From Pseudomonadota bacterium (lineage in GTDB: Bacteria; Pseudomonadota; Gammaproteobacteria; Steroidobacterales; JBCBZW01): DNA of 64,000 nucleotides. Position numbers and translations under genes: made by a program. Positions 61,895-64,000 of this stretch are shown piece by piece. The notes under the pieces were generated by a model. That model was given only the letters and a program-made list of their open reading frames with translations. It had not been told where the DNA came from and did not search any database. The DNA is taken from contig JBCCWS010000017.1 of assembly GCA_039193195.1 (NCBI GenBank), positions 1 through 64,000 of the forward strand, in the 5' to 3' direction. The first letter of the stretch is position 1. Each line of letters opens with the position of its first letter.

Positions 61895-63832
61895 ATGTGC
61901 GGAATTGCGGGCCTGTTCGACACGCAGCAACAGCGTCAAGTAGAGCCGGATTTGCTGGCGCAGATGACGCGGGCGGTTGCCCACCGCGGTCCGGACGGTG
62001 AAGGGCTGCACCAAGAACCTGGCGTCGGTCTCGGCCATCGACGCCTTTCCATCATCGATCTCGCGGGCGGCGCACAGCCAATGTGGAACGATGCGCAGGA
62101 TGTAGGTGTCACCTACAACGGGGAGATCTACAACTTCGCACAAGTGCGCGAGGAGCTCATTGCCGCGGGGTATCAGTTTCGAACTCGCTCCGATACGGAG
62201 GTGATCGTGCACGGTTGGTCCCACTGGGGCGAGTCATGCGTCGAACACTTCAACGGCATGTTCGCCTTCGCGCTGTACGATCGACGACAACAGTCTCTCT
62301 TCCTTGCTCGGGACAGGTTGGGCATCAAGCCCCTCTACTACTCCGTGCTGCCCGACGGTTGGTTGTTGTTCGGCTCTGAGCTCAAGTCACTGTTAGTTCA
62401 TCCGGGCCTCGAACGAGACCTCAGCAACGAGTCGATCGAGGAGTACTTTGCGTTTGGCTATGTGCCCGAGCCGCGCACTTTCCTAGCCAGTACGTTCAAG
62501 CTGCCACCCGCGCACACGCTGCTTTTGCGCCGCGGGCAGCCGCTGCCGCAACCACGTGAGTACTGGCAGCTGTCCTTCGCAGTCGCACCGTGCTTCGAGT
62601 CCACCGACAATACCGCGGCGGAGTCCGCGCTTGAGGAGGAACTGATTGAGCGCCTTCGCACTGCCGTCGATCGGCGACTGGTGGCGGAGGTGCCCCTGGG
62701 TGCATTTCTCTCCGGCGGCGTCGACTCGAGCGCGGTCGTGGCAATGATGGCAGGACTTAGCGAGCGAGCCGTCAAGACGTGTTCGATCGCCTTTGGCGAG
62801 GCGGACTACGACGAGTCGAAGTTTGCGCGTATGGTCGCCGAGCGCTACGAAACCGACCACCGAGTGAAGCAGGTAGACCCGGACGACTTCGGTCTAGTGG
62901 AGCAGCTGGCGCAGGTGTACGACGAGCCCTACGCTGACAGTTCTGCGATTCCCACCTATCGCGTGTGCGAGCTCGCGCGCCAAGAGGTGACCGTCGCGCT
63001 GTCCGGCGACGGTGGCGATGAGGGATTTGCGGGCTACCGTCGACACCGCTGGCACGCCTGGGAGGAGAGTATCCGCGGACGGCTTCCCCAAGCGCTTCGT
63101 AGGCCTCTTTTCGGCACAGCGGGAGCGCTCTACCCGAAGATGGATTGGGCGCCGCGCTTCCTGCGCGCAAAGACGACGCTTCAAGCGCTCGGCCGCGACT
63201 CTCTATCCGCCTATCTGCACAGCGTGTCAATTCTGCCCAGCGAGCTGCGCCGTCGCTTGCTAAGTCCTGATCTACAGCGTGAACTTGGCGGCTATGAGGC
63301 GGTAGAGGTGTTTCGAGCGCATGCGGCAAAGGCGGGACGTTGCGACCCTCTCTCGTTGGTGCAATATCTGGATTTCAAGACGTATTTGCCCGGGGACATC
63401 CTGACCAAGGTGGATCGCGCTTCGATGGCGCACGGGCTGGAGGTGCGCGTGCCGCTCCTCGACCATGAGTTCGTGCAGTGGTCGGCGCAGCTACCTGCGT
63501 CGCTCAAGCTGCGGGGACGAGAGGGCAAGTACGTGCTAAAGAAGGCTCTCGAGCCGCATTTGCCCGAAGACGTGCTTTACCGCCCGAAGATGGGCTTTGG
63601 TGTGCCACTGGGTCAGTGGTTCCGCGGGCCTTTGGCTGGATACCTTCGCGACGCGATTACCGGCACGGAGCTCAAGGATACGGGCCTCTTCGACCCCGCC
63701 TCGCTACGTCGCCTAGTTGACGAGCACCAGAGTGGGCGGCGCGAGCACACGGCTGTGCTGTGGGCTTTGCTCATGTTTCGGGGTGCTGTCGATCAGCTCG
63801 TGCAACCCGCGGCAACATCTCGAGCCGCCTGA
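61895..63832 (+). CDS. Asparagine-synthase-like amidotransferase, XrtA type (TIGR03108-like)
   Basis: The product is 645 residues. The N-terminal glutaminase starts MCGIAGLFDTQQQRQ with the Cys2 nucleophile, then AHRGPDGEGLHQ and YNGEIYNFAQVREELIAAG. The C-terminal synthase domain has the PP-loop FLSGGVDSSAVVAMM (about 270) and the segments ALSGDGGDEGFAGYRRH, DILTKVDRASMAHGLEVRVPLLDHEF and RPKMGFGVPLGQW. It should use glutamine and ATP to amidate a carboxyl, probably a uronic or amino-sugar acid of the polymer. It follows xrtA by 71 bases. Confidence 0.95.
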   Translation: MCGIAGLFDTQQQRQVEPDLLAQMTRAVAHRGPDGEGLHQEPGVGLGHRRLSIIDLAGGAQPMWNDAQDVGVTYNGEIYNFAQVREELIAAGYQFRTRSDTEVIVHGWSHWGESCVEHFNGMFAFALYDRRQQSLFLARDRLGIKPLYYSVLPDGWLLFGSELKSLLVHPGLERDLSNESIEEYFAFGYVPEPRTFLASTFKLPPAHTLLLRRGQPLPQPREYWQLSFAVAPCFESTDNTAAESALEEELIERLRTAVDRRLVAEVPLGAFLSGGVDSSAVVAMMAGLSERAVKTCSIAFGEADYDESKFARMVAERYETDHRVKQVDPDDFGLVEQLAQVYDEPYADSSAIPTYRVCELARQEVTVALSGDGGDEGFAGYRRHRWHAWEESIRGRLPQALRRPLFGTAGALYPKMDWAPRFLRAKTTLQALGRDSLSAYLHSVSILPSELRRRLLSPDLQRELGGYEAVEVFRAHAAKAGRCDPLSLVQYLDFKTYLPGDILTKVDRASMAHGLEVRVPLLDHEFVQWSAQLPASLKLRGREGKYVLKKALEPHLPEDVLYRPKMGFGVPLGQWFRGPLAGYLRDAITGTELKDTGLFDPASLRRLVDEHQSGRREHTAVLWALLMFRGAVDQLVQPAATSRAA

Positions 63833-63871
63833 GATGAGCGCGCTATCCTCAACCTCGAGGGGGGCATCAAG

Positions 63872-64000
63872 GTGCTTAGCGAGAGTGATCTGAGAGCGGA
63901 TCGAGGCGCCTCGCGAGAGGGCGACAACGGTTGCGCGGGCTACCTCCTGATGGGTGGCGCTTCGGAATCTGTTCAGCAGTGGCTGAGCCACTCTGGCTGC
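63872..64000 (+). CDS. Start of an unrecognised gene, cut by the window edge
   Basis: A GTG at 63872 with gaggggggc 7 bases upstream opens a frame of 43 residues to the edge (VLSESDLRADRGASREGD, then GYLLMGGASESVQQWLSHSG). No family can be named. Position after the amidotransferase suggests another member of the same operon. Confidence 0.4.
   Translation, partial: MLSESDLRADRGASREGDNGCAGYLLMGGASESVQQWLSHSGC

Noticed and set aside
1-64000. CRISPR array, prophage or transposase gene
   Set aside because: No regularly spaced repeats, phage structural genes or transposase motifs were seen; only the small MITE-like element suggests mobility.

Overview
The window is bacterial chromosome from a GC-rich Gram-negative organism, most likely a gammaproteobacterium. 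This rests on a TonB-dependent outer-membrane receptor, lipoproteins with classical lipoboxes, a gltX/tRNA-Ala/tRNA-Glu neighbourhood and a complete PrsK/PrsR/PrsT-type exosortase A (XrtA) gene set. The genus cannot be fixed from the sequence alone.

Layout. (1) 1-4702: a secreted-protein fragment, a SYLF-domain protein, and a GntR/FCD regulator divergent from a TonB-dependent receptor, with two GTATAC-centred operator candidates between them and a clear terminator after the receptor. (2) 4938-32896: an accessory cell-surface polysaccharide island with genes on both strands. It holds XrtA-type glycosyltransferases, a GNAT acyltransferase, a GtrA/GtrB-like pair, a large GT-C-like membrane protein, three PAPS-type sulfotransferases, an arylsulfotransferase-like protein, a Wzy-like exosortase-A O-ligase, a Wzx-like flippase, a beta-helix protein, a secreted alpha/alpha-toroid-like protein, two related Ig/FnIII lipoproteins, UDP-GlcNAc 2-epimerase and several secreted proteins of unknown function. 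(3) 33244-42436: tRNA-Val, the second XrtA glycosyltransferase (TIGR03088 type), gltX, tRNA-Ala, two tRNA-Glu, a YHS protein, pgi, glgX and an MFS transporter. (4) 42426-64000: the XrtA core. It contains a low-molecular-weight tyrosine phosphatase, a secreted propeller-like protein, a 498-bp structured leader with a CRP-like palindrome, and then a tightly packed co-directional run: priming sugar transferase, prsK, prsR, prsT, export lipoprotein, chain-length protein, BY-kinase, beta-barrel protein, ExeA-like ATPase, polysaccharide deacetylase, FemAB-like protein, exosortase A fused to an EpsI domain, and an asparagine-synthase-like amidotransferase.

How it works together (inference from families). 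The priming transferase loads the first sugar on undecaprenyl phosphate, the glycosyltransferases extend it, the Wzx-like flippase moves it across the membrane, and the Wzy-like protein polymerises or ligates it. The chain-length protein, BY-kinase and phosphatase control length, and the export lipoprotein and beta-barrel carry the polymer out. Exosortase A would process PEP-CTERM proteins during export, but no PEP-CTERM substrate is visible in the window. The sulfotransferases suggest that the polymer or a linked glycan is sulfated. PrsK/PrsR is a sigma-54-type two-component system.

Most noteworthy: the sulfation-rich accessory island, the unexplained 8464-10425 gene set, the toroid-like secreted protein, the paired Ig/FnIII lipoproteins, two GTGA-N6-TCAC palindromes in front of surface-polysaccharide genes, a MITE-like inverted-repeat element that supplies a stop codon, and the leader with competing hairpins.
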